Shown here: piece after piece, positions 32,364-32,801 of the stretch
Layout: the number at the start of each line of letters is the position of its first letter
How positions within the stretch are numbered: position 1 is the first letter of the stretch
Source of the DNA: Saccoglossus kowalevskii
Lineage: Eukaryota; Hemichordata; Enteropneusta; Harrimaniidae
DNA: 32,801 bases
Reading direction: 5' to 3'
NCBI RefSeq assembly: GCF_000003605.2
Contig: NW_003127595.1
Location: forward strand, 1 to 32,801
Program-made: the position numbers and the translations under genes
The notes under the pieces: generated by a model
Database searches by the model: none
Seen by the model: the letters and a program-made list of their open reading frames with translations, nothing else
What the model was told of the DNA's origin: nothing

Positions 32364-32758
32364 ATTACCTCATGCTAGAATTTCTATAATCGTATTTTGA
32401 AAACAAATGCAATAGCACATTATCAAATCTCTGCGTTTCAAAAAGGTTATTGACGACTGTTGTTACATAATTTGAAATACAGAGTTTTATTCTAACTATT
32501 TTAAGGTCGCATAACTAAGTGCTTGCAGAATGCAACGTCTATTACCCACAAGATGCTGGTAGTAGAATCAGCCAATAGCGTTCAAGAGTACGCAAAGCAT
32601 TTTGAGTGACCTACATGCAGATGATTCCCACGATGCCATTCGTCGCACCACTCTCACAATATTACACTCGAGCAACAGCGTATTTTTAATTTCAATATCC
32701 AAACGTTGATGCAATCAAATGCCGCCAATGGTGTTCAACAGATCCGCAAAATAAAGAC

Positions 32759-32801
32759 TGGCCGATATGGGGATCGAACCCCACGACATCAGCGTTTATT
32801 A
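32759..32801 (-). tRNA. tRNA-Ile-AAT: tRNA-Ile(AAU), 3' part, cut by window edge
   Basis: The acceptor 3' strand, T arm and anticodon region are present. There is an extra G in the T stem, G46U in the variable loop, and an extra A in the anticodon loop. Three changes in 43 nt at the end suggest poor consensus. The 3' flank (GCGGATC) is that of D-loop variants, joined to a different spacer. Confidence 0.7.

Larger units (their letters stand above)
1..32801. repeat. Tandem array of ~469-bp units, each with one tRNA-Ile(AAU) gene
   Basis: Distances between successive tRNA 5' ends are almost always 468-470 bp; exceptions are 461, 464, 466, 471 and two of 232. Reading on the minus strand, each unit holds an upstream flank of several haplotypes, the 74-nt tRNA, a T4 stop, and about 380 bp of spacer. 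The spacer has no gene that I can support. Its recurring elements are the stem-loop GCGTTC-aaga-GAACGC, the inverted repeat TTGCA-gaa-TGCAA and a CCAAT string. Spacer copies differ by a few percent and fall into linked haplotypes. It could alternatively be called a tRNA-containing satellite; intact promoters and stops in many copies favour a real gene array. Confidence 0.97.

Noticed and set aside
1-32801. CRISPR array
   Set aside because: Periodicity is 469 bp with both parts of the unit conserved. There are no short direct repeats alternating with unique spacers, and no cas genes.
1-32801. tRNA-derived SINEs inserted in tandem
   Set aside because: I see no poly-A or simple-repeat tails and no target-site duplications, and the spacing is regular. 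Many tRNA parts are intact with correct stops. A very old SINE origin of the unit cannot be excluded.
1-32801. Bacterial, phage or organelle tRNA cluster
   Set aside because: The anticodon is AAU, no CCA is encoded, A and B boxes with T4 stops are present, and there are no neighbouring genes or ribosome binding sites.

Overview
The window is one uninterrupted tandem array. A unit of about 469 bp repeats from the first base to the last, and each unit carries one tRNA-Ile(AAU) gene on the minus strand plus a spacer of about 395 bp. I count 70 full-length tRNA copies and two cut by the window edges. I see no protein-coding gene, rRNA, CRISPR array or transposase.

The source looks like a nuclear genome of a eukaryote, probably an animal. 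The anticodon is AAU (read as IAU after deamination), where bacteria and organelles use GAU. The genes have internal A and B boxes, no encoded CCA, and a T4 RNA polymerase III stop just downstream. From memory the sequence is close to metazoan tRNA-Ile(AAU); the species cannot be told.

Copy quality varies. 22 copies are identical over all 74 nt (the reference, for example 1367..1440). About 11 more differ only at positions a functional tRNA tolerates. A middle group has one or two mismatches or one indel, and about 23, counting the partial copy at the left edge, look like pseudogenes (T-arm, D-arm or acceptor damage). The six bases that complement the core of the anticodon loop (TTATTA on the plus strand) are intact in all 70 full copies, even the damaged ones.

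The sequence 5' of the tRNAs (to the right on the plus strand) falls into recurring haplotypes. I name them by the plus-strand bases that follow the gene: T (catgctagaatttctataat, which gives TATA at about -25), C (catgctaaaatttcgg), A (catgctaacatttcgg), G (gtgacatgctcaaattt), P (catgccaaaatttcag) and R (gttacgtcatgctata). Spacers and tRNA variants travel together in multi-unit blocks, so higher-order repeats are present: 3-unit blocks (offset 1406-1407), a 4-unit block (offset 1875-1877), and a 2.3-kb block repeated 15.7 kb away that includes a shortened 232-bp unit. The blocks are mosaic, as expected from unequal crossing-over and gene conversion.

Local clusters of one-base homopolymer contractions (near 1880-2035 and 26070-26175) and dense errors in the last 45 bases suggest long-read consensus errors, so single-copy indels should be read with caution. 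Variants in standard tRNA numbering below are relative to the 22-copy reference.
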